Assembly (NCBI RefSeq): GCF_026248825.1 | Contig: NZ_CP110973.1 | Coordinates: forward strand, 6,469,501-6,533,500 | Direction: 5' to 3' | Origin: Larkinella insperata | Lineage (GTDB): Bacteria; Bacteroidota; Bacteroidia; Cytophagales; Spirosomataceae | Length of the DNA: 64,000 nucleotides | In this document: positions 16,222 through 25,507 of the stretch, in pieces | Position numbering within the stretch: the first letter of the stretch is position 1 | Layout: the number at the start of each line of letters is the position of its first letter | Notes under the pieces: model-generated | Seen by the model: only the letters and a program-made list of their open reading frames with translations | The model's database searches: none | What the model was told of the DNA's origin: nothing | Position numbers and translations under genes: made by a program

Positions 16222-17496
16222 ATGAAAAGGATTTTTCTTTTCGTGTTTGGGTGCATCCTGTGTAGTCCGTTGGTATCGTCTGCACAAAGCGATACGTTGC
16301 GGCTTACCCTGCCCCAGGCCGAAGCACAGTTCCGTCAGAACAACCTGCAACTGATGGCCACCAAACTGGGCGTCGATGAAAATAAAGCCTACGAGTTTCA
16401 GGCCAAACTCTGGAACAACCCGACCCTTTACGTCGAGCAGATGCCTTACAATGCCCAGACGAAGGAAGTGATGCCGCTGCGGCAGCGGAATTCGGAGCAG
16501 GTGGTTCAGGTTCAGCAATTGCTGTTGCTGGCGGGCAAACGCAACAAACAACTGGCCATTGCCCGCACCAGCACCGAACTGGCCAACGACCGTTTCTTCG
16601 ACTTGCTGCGGACGCTGAATTATCAGTTGCGGGCCACGTTCTACGATCTTTATTACAACCAGCAGGCCCTCGGGGTCTACGAACAGGAAATCGGCACGCT
16701 CCGGCAAACCGTCAGCCTCTTTCAGCAGCAGTACGACAAAGGCAACATCCCGCTGAAAGACCTCGCCCGGCTGAAAGCATACCTGTTCAACCTGACCACC
16801 GAGCGCCAGCAGTTGCTGCTGAAATTGACCGACGACCAGGCCGACATGGCCCTCTTACTGAATGCCAGCCCTTCTGTAACCTTCCAACCCGTGCTGGAAA
16901 ATACCGAGGCCATTCAGCCTGCCGTCGGTCAGCTTAACCTGAACGAATTGTACAAACTGGCGGAAAAAAACCGCTACGACCTGAAAGCCTACCGCGATCT
17001 GGCCATTCAGGAGAAGCAGAATCTGGCGCTGCAAAAAGCGATGGCCGTCCCGGATTTGTCGCTTCAGGCCACCTACGACCGCAACGCGGGCTACATTCCG
17101 AATTACGTGGGCGTGGGTGTGGGCATCAATCTGCCGGTTTTCAACAAGAATCAGGGGGCCATCAAAGCCGCCACTATCCGGACCCAGAGCAGCCAGCAGG
17201 CTACCAATGCCTACGCGCTGCAGGTGGATACCGACGTTCGGCGGGCTTACCAGAAAGTTCAGCAAACCGATCAGGTTTACCGCACCTTCGACCAGAAATT
17301 CAACGGCGACTTTGGCCGGCTCATCGAGGGCGTCACCGCCAATTACCGCAAACAAAACATCGACGTGGTGGAATTTCTGGACTTTTTCGACTCCTACAAA
17401 GCCAGCCAGATTCAATACAACCAGCTGCAAAACAACCGGATGCAGGGCCTGGAAGAACTCAACTTTGCCGTCGGCACGAACCTATTCACGAAATAA
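16222..17496 (+). CDS. TolC-family outer-membrane channel of metal efflux system
   Basis: 424 residues. The signal peptide (MKRIFLFVFGCILCSPLVSSAQ) precedes two similar halves rich in long amphipathic helices, the pattern of TolC/CusC outer-membrane channels. Family hallmarks are LTLPQAEAQFRQNNLQL at the start of the first half, a conserved NPTLYVEQ strand, and the second-half equivalents LNELYKLAEKNRYDLKAY and GVGVGINLPVFNKNQG. It forms the outer-membrane exit duct for the adaptor and pump encoded next. The gene is followed by the adaptor after 24 bp, so translation is probably coupled. In some Bacteroidota the TolC part is fused to the pump; here they are separate. Confidence 0.92.
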   Translation: MKRIFLFVFGCILCSPLVSSAQSDTLRLTLPQAEAQFRQNNLQLMATKLGVDENKAYEFQAKLWNNPTLYVEQMPYNAQTKEVMPLRQRNSEQVVQVQQLLLLAGKRNKQLAIARTSTELANDRFFDLLRTLNYQLRATFYDLYYNQQALGVYEQEIGTLRQTVSLFQQQYDKGNIPLKDLARLKAYLFNLTTERQQLLLKLTDDQADMALLLNASPSVTFQPVLENTEAIQPAVGQLNLNELYKLAEKNRYDLKAYRDLAIQEKQNLALQKAMAVPDLSLQATYDRNAGYIPNYVGVGVGINLPVFNKNQGAIKAATIRTQSSQQATNAYALQVDTDVRRAYQKVQQTDQVYRTFDQKFNGDFGRLIEGVTANYRKQNIDVVEFLDFFDSYKASQIQYNQLQNNRMQGLEELNFAVGTNLFTK

Positions 17497-17520
17497 TACA
17501 CGGTTTTAAACCGTACCGTC

Positions 17521-18648
17521 ATGAAAGCGAATCATCTCTTAAAACCGTCTCTGAAATCGTTCTCCAAACCGGCCGCCTGGCTCCTGGCGGGTCTGCTGGT
17601 AACTCAACTGGTGGGTTGCCAGTCGTCGGCCACGCCCGAATCCAACGGCGACGAAGTCTCGCAGCGAAAAGTCGATCTGCTGGCAACGGCCAAAATTGAC
17701 ACCGCCAGGTTGTTGCCCGTTAATAACGAACTGAATCTCACCGGAAAAATCACCTTCAACCAGGACAAAGTTGTGAAAGTGTTTCCGCTGGTGGGTGGTC
17801 ATATCGAAGAAGTAAAAACCGACCTCGGCGACTTTGTCAAGCGCGGGCAGACGCTGGCCATCATCCGGTCCGGCGACATGGCCGATCTGGAGCAGGAAGC
17901 CGTAGCGGCCAAAGGCCAACTGGCCGTGGCTCGTAAAAACCTGCAAGTGACCGAAGACATGTCGAAAGCCGGTCTGGCCGCCCAAAAAGACCTGATTGCC
18001 GCCCGCGAGCAAATGCAGGCGGCCCAGGGCGAGGTCAACCGGGTGGCAGCCCGCAAAGGCATCCTCGGCGGTTCGGGCTCCATTTACGTGGTGAAAGCCC
18101 CGACGGACGGTTTTGTGGTCGAGAAAAATGCCGCGCAGGGCATGGAACTCCGCTCCGATGATCCCGAAAACCTGTTCACCATCTCCAACCTCGATCAGGT
18201 CTGGGTGCTGGCCAACGTTTACGAATCGGATCTGGCCAACGTTAAAGAAGGCTACGCGGCCACCATCACAACCCTTTCCTACCCCGACCGCGTTTTCAAA
18301 GGAAAGATTGATAAAATTTTCAACGTACTGGACGCCGACAGTAAGACCATGAAAGTACGGGTCACGCTGCTCAACGCGGATTATACCTTGAAACCCGAGA
18401 TGTTTGCCAACGTGCGGGTGGAATACGCCGGACAGGAACAACGGATTGGCATACCGGCCAAGGCGATTGTGTTCGACAAAAGCCGCAATTTTGTCGTGGC
18501 CGTCAATAGCCACAACCAGCCGGTCGTGCGCGAAGTCGACATCTTCAAAACCATCGGCGATATCGCCTACCTCAACAGCGGTTTGAAACCCGGCGACCGC
18601 GTGGTAAAACAAAATCAACTCTTGATTTACAGCGCGTTGGGCAACTAA
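17521..18648 (+). CDS. RND efflux periplasmic adaptor (CusB/HlyD-like lipoprotein)
   Basis: 375 residues. A lipoprotein signal with lipobox LVGC near residue 33 anchors the protein. Next come a barrel/lipoyl-like module (GGHIEEVKTDLGDFVKRGQTLAII), a helical hairpin (about 125-185, QEAVAAKGQLAVARKNLQ and following), the second lipoyl half (IYVVKAPTDGFVVEKNAAQG) and a beta-barrel domain (VWVLANVYESDLANVKEG). This is the usual order of membrane-fusion proteins. It links the inner-membrane pump to the TolC channel. No N-terminal metal-binding Met motif is obvious. A large palindrome follows before the pump gene. Confidence 0.92.
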   Translation: MKANHLLKPSLKSFSKPAAWLLAGLLVTQLVGCQSSATPESNGDEVSQRKVDLLATAKIDTARLLPVNNELNLTGKITFNQDKVVKVFPLVGGHIEEVKTDLGDFVKRGQTLAIIRSGDMADLEQEAVAAKGQLAVARKNLQVTEDMSKAGLAAQKDLIAAREQMQAAQGEVNRVAARKGILGGSGSIYVVKAPTDGFVVEKNAAQGMELRSDDPENLFTISNLDQVWVLANVYESDLANVKEGYAATITTLSYPDRVFKGKIDKIFNVLDADSKTMKVRVTLLNADYTLKPEMFANVRVEYAGQEQRIGIPAKAIVFDKSRNFVVAVNSHNQPVVREVDIFKTIGDIAYLNSGLKPGDRVVKQNQLLIYSALGN

Positions 18649-18657
18649 GAGAAGTTA

Positions 18658-18728
18658 TTTCGCGGAGTTAAGCGGAGCAAAATTAGAATTTAGCAGAGCG
18701 GTAATTTTCTCCGCTCAACTCCGCGAAA
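18658..18728. repeat. Long palindrome between adaptor and pump genes
   Basis: The outer arms (tttcgcggagttaagcggag at 18658-18677 and its near-complement at 18709-18728) differ at one position that still allows a G-U pair. Inside them a second 7-bp complement (aaaatta at 18679-18685, taatttt at 18702-18708) extends the structure. The hairpin covers most of the 127-bp space between adaptor and pump. It may attenuate or stabilise the operon mRNA, or be an interspersed repeat. Confidence 0.7.
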
Positions 18729-18775
18729 CAACCTTAGCTTCCTCTTTCCTCCACCACTCCTTTCCACCTTCTTCC

Positions 18776-21700
18776 ATGAATAAGTTCATCAAAAATATCA
18801 TCTCGTTCTCGCTGAAGAACCGGTTCTTTATTTTCTTCCTGACAGCGCTGGCGATCGTTGCGGGTTTCATCAGCTACCAGAACACGCCGATTGAAGCCTT
18901 CCCGGACGTTACCAACACGCAGATCACGATCATCACGCAATGGCCGGGCCGGAGCGCGGAAGAAATTGAAAAGTTTGTCACCATCCCGATTGAAATCGGA
19001 CTGAATTCCGTGCAGAAAAAAACTGACATCCGCTCAACCACCCTCTTTGGTTTGTCGGTGGTCAAAGTGATGTTCGACGACGGGGTTGACGACGCCTTCG
19101 CCCGCCAGCAGGTCAACAATTTGCTGAGCAACGTCGATCTGCCGGAAGGACTGAAACCCGATGTGCAGCCGCCCTACGGCCCCACCGGCGAAATTTTCCG
19201 CTATACGCTCAAAAGCAGCACCCGCACCAGCCGCGAGCTGAAAACCATGCAGGACTGGGTCATTGAACGGCAACTGAAAAGCGTACCGGGCGTGGCTGAT
19301 GTGGTGAGTTTCGGCGGAGAAGCGAAAACCTACGAGATTTCGGTTGATCCGCGCCGGTTGCTGGATTACGGCATTACCCCGCTCGAACTCTACCAGGCCG
19401 TCGCCAACTCCAACGTCAACGTCGGCGGGGATGTGATCGAAAAAAACGCGGAAGCCTACGTCGTGCGCGGTATCGGTCTGCTGAAAAATAGCCAGGACAT
19501 TGGCAATATCATCATCAAAAACGCCAACGGAACGCCCATCATGGTCCGCAACGTGGCGCAGGTGTCGGAATCGGCCCTGCCGCGGCTGGGTCAGGCGGGC
19601 CTGACGCGGCCCGGTCGCGATAACCAAAATGACGTGGTGGAATGCATTGTGGTGATGCGCAAAGGTGAAAACCCGAGCGAAGTCATTGAAAATGTGAAGG
19701 CAAAGATCAACGAACTGAATACCAGCATCCTGCCGTCGGACGTTCAGATCGACACGTTCTACAACCGCGAAACGCTGATTCACTTCGCTACGCACACGGT
19801 TACGCACAACCTGATTGAAGGGCTGGTGTTCGTCACGGTTATCGTCTTTTTGTTCATGGCCGACTGGCGGACCACCATCACGGTTTCGATCATCATTCCG
19901 CTGGCGCTGCTGTTTGCGTTCATCTGTCTGCGGCTGAAAGGCATGTCGGCCAACCTGCTTTCGATGGGCGCCATCGACTTCGGCATCATCGTAGACGGCG
20001 CGGTGGTGATGGTGGAAGGAATCTTCGTGACGCTCGACGAGATGGCGATTCACAACGGAATGACCAAGTTCAACAAACTCGCCAAGTTGGGCATCCTGCG
20101 GAAAACCGGCACGGAGATGGGCAAGGCCATTTTCTTCTCCAAACTCATCATTATCACCTGCTTGATACCGATTTTCTCGTTTCAGAAAGTGGAAGGCAAG
20201 ATGTTTTCCCCGCTGGCCTGGACGCTCGGTTTCGCCTTATTGGGGGCGCTGATTTTCACGCTGACGCTGGTGCCGGTGATGGCGAGTTTTCTGCTGAAAA
20301 AAGACGTTCGCGAAAAGCACAATCCGGTGGTCGAATTTATCACCCGGAATGCGACCAAAGCCTTCGGGTTCACGTTTGCCCACAAAAAACTGAGTTTGCT
20401 GGTGGCCGCCGGGTTGGTCGTGGTGGGACTGTCGGGTTTCAAACTGCTCGGAACCGAGTTTCTGCCCGAACTGGACGAGGGGTCGATTTACGTGCGGGCC
20501 AGTATGCCCATGAGTATTTCGCTGCCCGAATCCGTCAAGCTGACCACGCAGATGCGCCACGTTTTCGAGGAATTTCCGGAAGTCAAAGGCGTCATCTCGC
20601 AGACCGGTCGCCCGAACGACGGCACCGACCCCACGGGTTTTTACAACATCGAATTTCTGGTGAGCATTTTCCCGAAAGAAGAATGGAAGAGTGGAATAAC
20701 GAAGGAGCAGTTGATTGCTCAGATGCAGAAGAAACTGGCGGTTTTTCCGGGCGTCGATTTCGGTTTCTCGCAGCCGATCATGGACAACGTGGCCGAAGCG
20801 GTTTCGGGGGTAAAAGGCTCCATAGCCGTCAAAGTGTACGGCCCCGACCTGTACACGCTGGAACGGAAATCCACCGAAATTGAAAAACAACTGGCAACCG
20901 TCGACGGCATCACTGACCTGGGCGTGATCCGCAACATTGGTCAGCCGGAACTGCGCATTGAACTGGACGAACGGAAGTTAGCCCTCTACGGTGTGGATAA
21001 AGCCAACGCCCAGACCGTGGTGGAAATGGCCATCGGTGGAAAAGCCGCTACCCAGATTTACGAAGGGGAACGCAAGTTTGACCTCCGGATTCGTTACGAC
21101 GAACCGTTCCGCTCAAACGAAGCCGAAATTGGCAACCTGATGGTGCCGACCAACAACGGCACGCAGATTCCGATCAAGGAAATCGCCAAGATTTACACCC
21201 AGACCGGCCCCATCCTGATTTACCGCGAAGGCAACCAACGCTACGGGGCGGTGAAGTTCTCGGTCCGGGGCCGTGACATGGGCAGTGCCGTCACCGAAGC
21301 ACAGCAGAAAGTAGCCGCCAACGTGAAACTGCCGCAGGGCTACACCATCAAATGGGCGGGTGACTTCGAAAACCAGCAACGCGCGACGGCCCGGCTGGAA
21401 CAAGTGGTACCGATCAGTCTGCTGGGGATTTTCTTTATCCTGTTTGTCTTGTTTGGCAACGTGAAAGATGCCGGTCTGGTGCTGTTCAACGTACCGTTTG
21501 CCATCATCGGCGGCATTGCGGCCCTGCTCATCACGCATGTTAACTTCAGCATTTCGGCCGGTATCGGCTTCATCGCCCTGTTCGGAATCTGTATTCAGAA
21601 CGGGGTCATTCTGATCTCGGTGTTCAAGAAAAACCTGCATAACAAGCTTAGTCTGGATGAATCCATCCGGCAGGGCGTGGTTTCGAGGGTGCGGCCGGTG

Positions 21701-21892
21701 GTGATGACGGCCATGATGGCGGCCATTGGGTTGATCCCGGCGGCTGTGTCAACCGGCATCGGTTCCGAAACGTCCAAACCGCTCGCCATCGTCGTGATTG
21801 GCGGGCTGATAACGGCCACATTCCTGACGCTTTTCATCTTCCCGCTGGTGTTTTACGTCTTTTACCGACCCAAAACGCTGGTGACCGTTTAA
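18776..21892 (+). CDS. CusA/CzcA-family heavy-metal RND efflux pump
   Basis: 1038 residues, the normal length for an HME-class RND pump with 12 membrane helices and two large periplasmic loops. The helix-4 motif DFGIIVDGAVVMVE is intact, with D401, D407 and E414 corresponding to the proton-relay residues known from CzcA. The N-terminus (FSLKNRFFIFFLTALAIVAG) is the first helix. The periplasmic pore segment (SQPIMDNVAEAVSGVKG) is closer to CzcA-type than CusA-type pumps, because the methionine relay of CusA is not evident. This suggests divalent cations such as Zn, Co, Cd or Ni, as an inference only. The pump exchanges protons for metal ions across the envelope with the adaptor and channel. 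Confidence 0.94.
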   Translation: MNKFIKNIISFSLKNRFFIFFLTALAIVAGFISYQNTPIEAFPDVTNTQITIITQWPGRSAEEIEKFVTIPIEIGLNSVQKKTDIRSTTLFGLSVVKVMFDDGVDDAFARQQVNNLLSNVDLPEGLKPDVQPPYGPTGEIFRYTLKSSTRTSRELKTMQDWVIERQLKSVPGVADVVSFGGEAKTYEISVDPRRLLDYGITPLELYQAVANSNVNVGGDVIEKNAEAYVVRGIGLLKNSQDIGNIIIKNANGTPIMVRNVAQVSESALPRLGQAGLTRPGRDNQNDVVECIVVMRKGENPSEVIENVKAKINELNTSILPSDVQIDTFYNRETLIHFATHTVTHNLIEGLVFVTVIVFLFMADWRTTITVSIIIPLALLFAFICLRLKGMSANLLSMGAIDFGIIVDGAVVMVEGIFVTLDEMAIHNGMTKFNKLAKLGILRKTGTEMGKAIFFSKLIIITCLIPIFSFQKVEGKMFSPLAWTLGFALLGALIFTLTLVPVMASFLLKKDVREKHNPVVEFITRNATKAFGFTFAHKKLSLLVAAGLVVVGLSGFKLLGTEFLPELDEGSIYVRASMPMSISLPESVKLTTQMRHVFEEFPEVKGVISQTGRPNDGTDPTGFYNIEFLVSIFPKEEWKSGITKEQLIAQMQKKLAVFPGVDFGFSQPIMDNVAEAVSGVKGSIAVKVYGPDLYTLERKSTEIEKQLATVDGITDLGVIRNIGQPELRIELDERKLALYGVDKANAQTVVEMAIGGKAATQIYEGERKFDLRIRYDEPFRSNEAEIGNLMVPTNNGTQIPIKEIAKIYTQTGPILIYREGNQRYGAVKFSVRGRDMGSAVTEAQQKVAANVKLPQGYTIKWAGDFENQQRATARLEQVVPISLLGIFFILFVLFGNVKDAGLVLFNVPFAIIGGIAALLITHVNFSISAGIGFIALFGICIQNGVILISVFKKNLHNKLSLDESIRQGVVSRVRPVVMTAMMAAIGLIPAAVSTGIGSETSKPLAIVVIGGLITATFLTLFIFPLVFYVFYRPKTLVTV

Positions 21893-21928
21893 AAATATTT
21901 TGGCAATGTTTTAAGAGAATCGGTACAG

Positions 21929-21953
21929 ACCCGCCAATTTTGGCGGGTTTTGT
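21929..21953 (+). terminator. Intrinsic terminator after the efflux pump
   Basis: Stem acccgcca/tggcgggt (21929-21936 with 21941-21948) with a 4-nt loop is followed by tttgtcttg. It sits 37 nt after the pump stop codon and just before the next gene's start at 21962. Confidence 0.85.
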
Positions 21954-21961
21954 CTTGAAGC

Positions 21962-22687
21962 ATGAAAACGGTTTTGATCATAGGAGGGCTGATTTGGGTA
22001 GGCGTCACCGGCAGTTGGGGACAAGCCGTGTCGACGCACCTGCCGACCGACTCGGTGTCCAGACCGGGTCGGAAGCCGATTCGGTGGACGGTCAATCTCG
22101 ATTTTCGGAATTCGTTCATCAACCGCCAGCCCGTCAACGTCTGGGGCGTCAACACCGGCATTGTGGTGGGCCAAAAGCGGCACCAGATCACGGTCGGCTA
22201 CTACTGGTTATCCTACAACTCGTATTTGCGGCTGATTAACTGGCACCGCAACGCGGCCCGGCGGCTGAACCTGGAATATTACACCAAAACTGATATGGCG
22301 TACGCCAGCCTGCTGTTCTGGGACAATCTGATCAACAACCGCCGGTGGTTGTTCAGTGTGCCGATTGAAATCGGGGCGGGAAAAGCGTCGGCCATTCGGC
22401 AGGATACGCAGACCGACACGCTGAAAGGCTGGGCTCACTGGGATTTTTTCATGCCCGTTCAGGCCGGTGTCTATGGACAGTATAAAGCCACCCGCTGGCT
22501 GGGTCTGAGTGCTCAGGTCGGTTACCGGTATTCCATTTTTCAAAGCAACGTCAACCAGCACTACAACGGCATGTACTACAGCGTCGGGACGGTGGTATAT
22601 CCGGAGTTCTTTCGGGATATCTGGGGCTTCATCCGGCACAGAGAATGGCCCAAAGAATCGCTGCTCAGCGCCCCAGCCACTCCTTAA
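21962..22687 (+). CDS. Exported protein, probable outer-membrane beta-barrel
   Basis: 241 residues. A signal peptide (MKTVLIIGGLIWVGVTGSWG) is followed by a sequence with many Tyr, Trp and alternating hydrophobic residues (KRHQITVGYYWLSYNSYLRL, FMPVQAGVYGQYKATRWLGL, SAQVGYRYSIFQ), typical of outer-membrane beta-barrels. No named family is recognised. It begins just 8 nt after the pump terminator T-run, so its promoter must overlap that region or there is read-through. Its last codons overlap the end of the LytTR gene on the other strand by 23 bp. Confidence 0.7.
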   Translation: MKTVLIIGGLIWVGVTGSWGQAVSTHLPTDSVSRPGRKPIRWTVNLDFRNSFINRQPVNVWGVNTGIVVGQKRHQITVGYYWLSYNSYLRLINWHRNAARRLNLEYYTKTDMAYASLLFWDNLINNRRWLFSVPIEIGAGKASAIRQDTQTDTLKGWAHWDFFMPVQAGVYGQYKATRWLGLSAQVGYRYSIFQSNVNQHYNGMYYSVGTVVYPEFFRDIWGFIRHREWPKESLLSAPATP

Positions 22688-23435
22688 AAGCCGTTACCCG
22701 GTCGATGCTCACAAATACTTCCTGCCGGGCTTCGGGCAGCAGGTCCAGCTTGAGCTTGCTCCCGGAATAGGTGTACACCGAATGGATGGCCGGCAAGGCC
22801 ACCAGAAACGAGCGGTTGATCCGGAAAAACTGGTTCGGGTCCAGCAGTTGCCCCAGCTTATCCAGGCTGTAGTCAATTACGTAATTCTGCCCCTGGCGCG
22901 TAGTCAGGAAGGTGGCTTTGTTTTCAAAAAAGAAGTAGGCAATGTCGTCGGTCTGCACCGGAAAAAGCCGGGGTCCCACCGTCACCATAAACCGGTCGCG
23001 GTAGGTATTGGGCCGGTAATTGGCCTTCATCTGAGCCAGCACATCCGAATTTACCGACAGCTCAAGGCGGTTTTGACGCAGGGTTTTGAATTTGTCGATG
23101 GCCCGCGCCAGTTCGTCGGCATCAATTGGTTTGAGCAGATAATCAATGCTGTTGACCTTGAAGGCTTGCAGCGTGTATTCGTCGTAGGCCGTCGTAAAGA
23201 TGATCGGCGTGTTCAGATTAAGCTGTTCGATGAGGTTGAACCCCAGATCGTCTTCGAGGTGAATATCCAGAAAAATCAGGTCCGGCTCGGCTTCGGGCTG
23301 GCTTTCAAACCACTCGACCGACTTGGCTACCGACGGCAGCTGGGCCAGCACCCGAATCGTGGGATCATAATCGTGTAGCAGCTTGACCAGCCGCTGGGCG
23401 GTTAGTTCCTCATCTTCAACGATCAGCACTTTCAT
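22665..23435 (-). CDS. LytTR-family response regulator
   Basis: 256 residues. The receiver domain (1-120) has acidic pocket residues EDEE (7-10), phospho-acceptor D57 (LIFLDIHL), T/Y switch positions (IIFTTAYDEY) and K (LLKPID). The C-terminal LytTR DNA-binding domain (about 150-250) has the usual ENKATFLTTRQGQNYVID and FFRINRSFLVAL segments. It would be phosphorylated by the kinase encoded directly upstream; the two reading frames overlap by 4 bp. Its targets are unknown; the adjacent outer-membrane gene and efflux operon are candidates only because they are near. Confidence 0.94.
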   Translation of the reverse strand: MKVLIVEDEELTAQRLVKLLHDYDPTIRVLAQLPSVAKSVEWFESQPEAEPDLIFLDIHLEDDLGFNLIEQLNLNTPIIFTTAYDEYTLQAFKVNSIDYLLKPIDADELARAIDKFKTLRQNRLELSVNSDVLAQMKANYRPNTYRDRFMVTVGPRLFPVQTDDIAYFFFENKATFLTTRQGQNYVIDYSLDKLGQLLDPNQFFRINRSFLVALPAIHSVYTYSGSKLKLDLLPEARQEVFVSIDRVTAFKEWLGR

Positions 23436-24589
23436 GGCAACAACGGTATTTGAACCACAAATTCATTTTCATTCCCACCAACCACGACGGGTTTCGTGGT
23501 TAAAAGCTTGTAGCGACTGATGATATTTTGCAAACCGAGTCCGGTCGATTCCTCCTTTTTCGGACGTAGTTGCAGGCCATTCCGGATCTCCAGCGTATCG
23601 AGCTGCTTCCGGATGGTAACCACGAGCGGTTTTTCGGTCGACATCTGGTTGTGTTTCACCGCATTTTCGATCAGCAGTTGCAGGCTCAGCGGAGCAATAC
23701 CGTACCGGGCCGCGTCGCCCTCCGGAATGTCGATGTCCACCTTCAGCTTGTCGGCAAAACGGATGTTGAGCAGAAACAGATAGGAATCAATGAATTCGAG
23801 TTCGGACTTGAGGCTGATCCGCTCGGCGTTGCGCTGTTCCAGAATGTAGCGGTACACTTTCGAGAGCCGGTTGATGTACTGCACCGACAGCCGGGTATTG
23901 GTTTCGACCAGCGACGACAGAATGCTCAGGCTGTTGAATAGAAAGTGGGGATTTACCTGATTTTTGAGGGCCGAAAATTGCGCCTGGACGGCCTCCTGCT
24001 TGAGCTGTTCGCCCTTGACCCGCAGGTCTTCCAACCGTTTGTAACCCCGGCGGTTGGCGGCCAGGTAAAACGCCGACAGCATGGCCATTACCGTCAGACC
24101 GTCGTTAATTTTCCGGCGCCGTTCCAGATCGATCCGCCAGCAGTCGGCATCGAAATACAAACCCCAGTCGATGGACGGCGAACGCGACAAACGGTTTTCC
24201 AGCAAGCCGCTGATAGCTACCCAGAGGTAACTGAACACGCTGTTGAACAGAACCGCCAGCGCCCCGGCCACAATCAACGTCGCCAGTTGGGCCGGCAAGG
24301 TAAATTCAACCAGAAACTCCTTGCCCGATTGCCCGAAAAACCGTTGCTGAATCCACTCCGTTACGTGGAGCCAGAGCCAGAAGAATAGCATCGTGAACCC
24401 CACTTCCATAATCCAAAGCGGCCAGATCCGTTCCAGAAACGGCCAGGCAAACCCGTTCAAGGTGCCTGCTCGACCAATTGGCCAGTTGGCGTACGCCCGG
24501 ATGGGCCAGTAAATCACGAAGATAGTGGCCGCGAGCTGCCACTTCTGAAGATTCGAAAGCTGATGGTTGGAGATGGCAGCAGAATGCAT
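23432..24589 (-). CDS. LytS/YpdA-type membrane sensor histidine kinase
   Basis: 385 residues. Four hydrophobic segments in the first ~185 residues anchor it in the inner membrane, with a short loop between helices 3 and 4. The His_kinase domain has the characteristic NQVNPHFLFNSL motif with phospho-acceptor H215. The ATPase domain follows (PLSLQLLIENAVKHN and GLGLQNIISRY). Such kinases pair with LytTR regulators, and here the regulator gene overlaps its end by 4 bp, which supports co-translation. No ligand domain is seen; the sensing part is the membrane region itself. Confidence 0.93.
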   Translation of the reverse strand: MHSAAISNHQLSNLQKWQLAATIFVIYWPIRAYANWPIGRAGTLNGFAWPFLERIWPLWIMEVGFTMLFFWLWLHVTEWIQQRFFGQSGKEFLVEFTLPAQLATLIVAGALAVLFNSVFSYLWVAISGLLENRLSRSPSIDWGLYFDADCWRIDLERRRKINDGLTVMAMLSAFYLAANRRGYKRLEDLRVKGEQLKQEAVQAQFSALKNQVNPHFLFNSLSILSSLVETNTRLSVQYINRLSKVYRYILEQRNAERISLKSELEFIDSYLFLLNIRFADKLKVDIDIPEGDAARYGIAPLSLQLLIENAVKHNQMSTEKPLVVTIRKQLDTLEIRNGLQLRPKKEESTGLGLQNIISRYKLLTTKPVVVGGNENEFVVQIPLLP

Positions 24590-25040
24590 GGGTTGAGTTC
24601 CGATTGGCGGTTTGAGTCTTCCATCTGCGGTTATCCACCCTGAGCAAAAAACAACGCCAACTCCGGAAAGGCAATACCGCTCTTGTAAACACGTCAGCTA
24701 CTAAGACAAATCCCCGGGAAGTGCCGGGGACTGTGCGAATAAAACCAATTATTACAAAACATATCTGAGCGCAAAACGCTCAGACCTTGCAAGGTAAGTA
24801 AGTTTGCATGGTGAAGCCATTCAAAATCGCTGAATGCCGCAATATCATAGATGAATAGCCTGTTGTGCCTGACGAATCAGGATGGTATTATTTCAGGAAG
24901 CAGTAATTTAACAGGAAGCCGCTGGGAAAACATAGCCCTTTAACCGCACCAATTCCGGCCGGAGGGATGTCGGAATCTTGCCATGAAAGACATATCAGAA
25001 AAACCGTTGGGCTCGTTATTGCCTGAAAACCCTACTTACG
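24590..25040. other. Gap between divergent genes
   Basis: About 450 bp. It holds a perfect 7-bp hairpin (tccccgg/ccgggga, 24711-24730) and a small gagcg/cgctc hairpin (24769-24783), neither with a T-run, and no coding sequence that looks real. The promoters of the kinase and of the following exported protein must lie here, but no exact TAnnTTTG was found. Confidence 0.45.
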
Positions 25041-25493
25041 ATGAAAGCCGTCTTGCTGGTTACCCTGTTTGGCCTTGGTATCGGCTCGCTGCCGGTCGCA
25101 GCCGCCCCGTCGTGTTCGAATGCGGCCGGGCCCGACTCAATAGCGTCGGAGCGCAGGATTTGGCTTGCCGGGCAAAAATTTCAGCCGCGTCCCGCTTTTC
25201 TACCGTCACAACCGTCTTTGCGGTCGCGGCCCCGCTATCATACGCAAATCATCCGGCCCCGTGCCAGTCAGGAGAGGAGCAGATTAACTCCGGCTGAGCT
25301 TTCCCTGATGCACCCGATAATTGATGAAAAAACGCTGTCCGTCCACGTCGGCAACGACGTGCTGCAGCCCGGCAAAGATTACACGTACAGCCCATCCACC
25401 AACCGGATCAGGATTCTGAACCCGCAGGCTTTGCGCTCCACCGAATCCATCCAGATCATGTACGACACCGGCAGTTTAGGGCATACACATTGA
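25041..25493 (+). CDS. Small exported hypothetical protein
   Basis: 150 residues. A signal peptide (MKAVLLVTLFGLGIGSLPVAAA) precedes a basic, Pro/Arg/Ser-rich linker (about 45-80). A C-terminal beta-rich portion follows (SVHVGNDVLQPGKDYTYSP, then IRILNPQALRSTESIQIMYD). The C-terminal part resembles short beta-strand modules found after VL..GKDYTYS in many surface proteins, where a repeated value-then-bracketing motif is common. No family is assigned. The ATG at 25041 gives a proper leader; a longer overlapping ORF in another frame (24983-25297) is a shadow. Confidence 0.6.
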   Translation: MKAVLLVTLFGLGIGSLPVAAAPSCSNAAGPDSIASERRIWLAGQKFQPRPAFLPSQPSLRSRPRYHTQIIRPRASQERSRLTPAELSLMHPIIDEKTLSVHVGNDVLQPGKDYTYSPSTNRIRILNPQALRSTESIQIMYDTGSLGHTH

Positions 25494-25507
25494 CCCCAGC
25501 TTTTCCT

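Noticed and set aside
17539..18618. 359-codon antisense ORF inside the adaptor gene.
   Set aside because: Shadow of the adaptor; sense frame has full adaptor domains.
19034..20053. 339-codon antisense ORF inside the RND pump.
   Set aside because: Shadow frame; no domain.
24711..24730. 7-bp perfect hairpin upstream of the LytS kinase.
   Set aside because: Too short and without a T-run to call a terminator or riboswitch.
24983..25297. 104-codon ORF overlapping the small exported protein in another frame.
   Set aside because: The 25041 frame has a signal peptide; this one does not.
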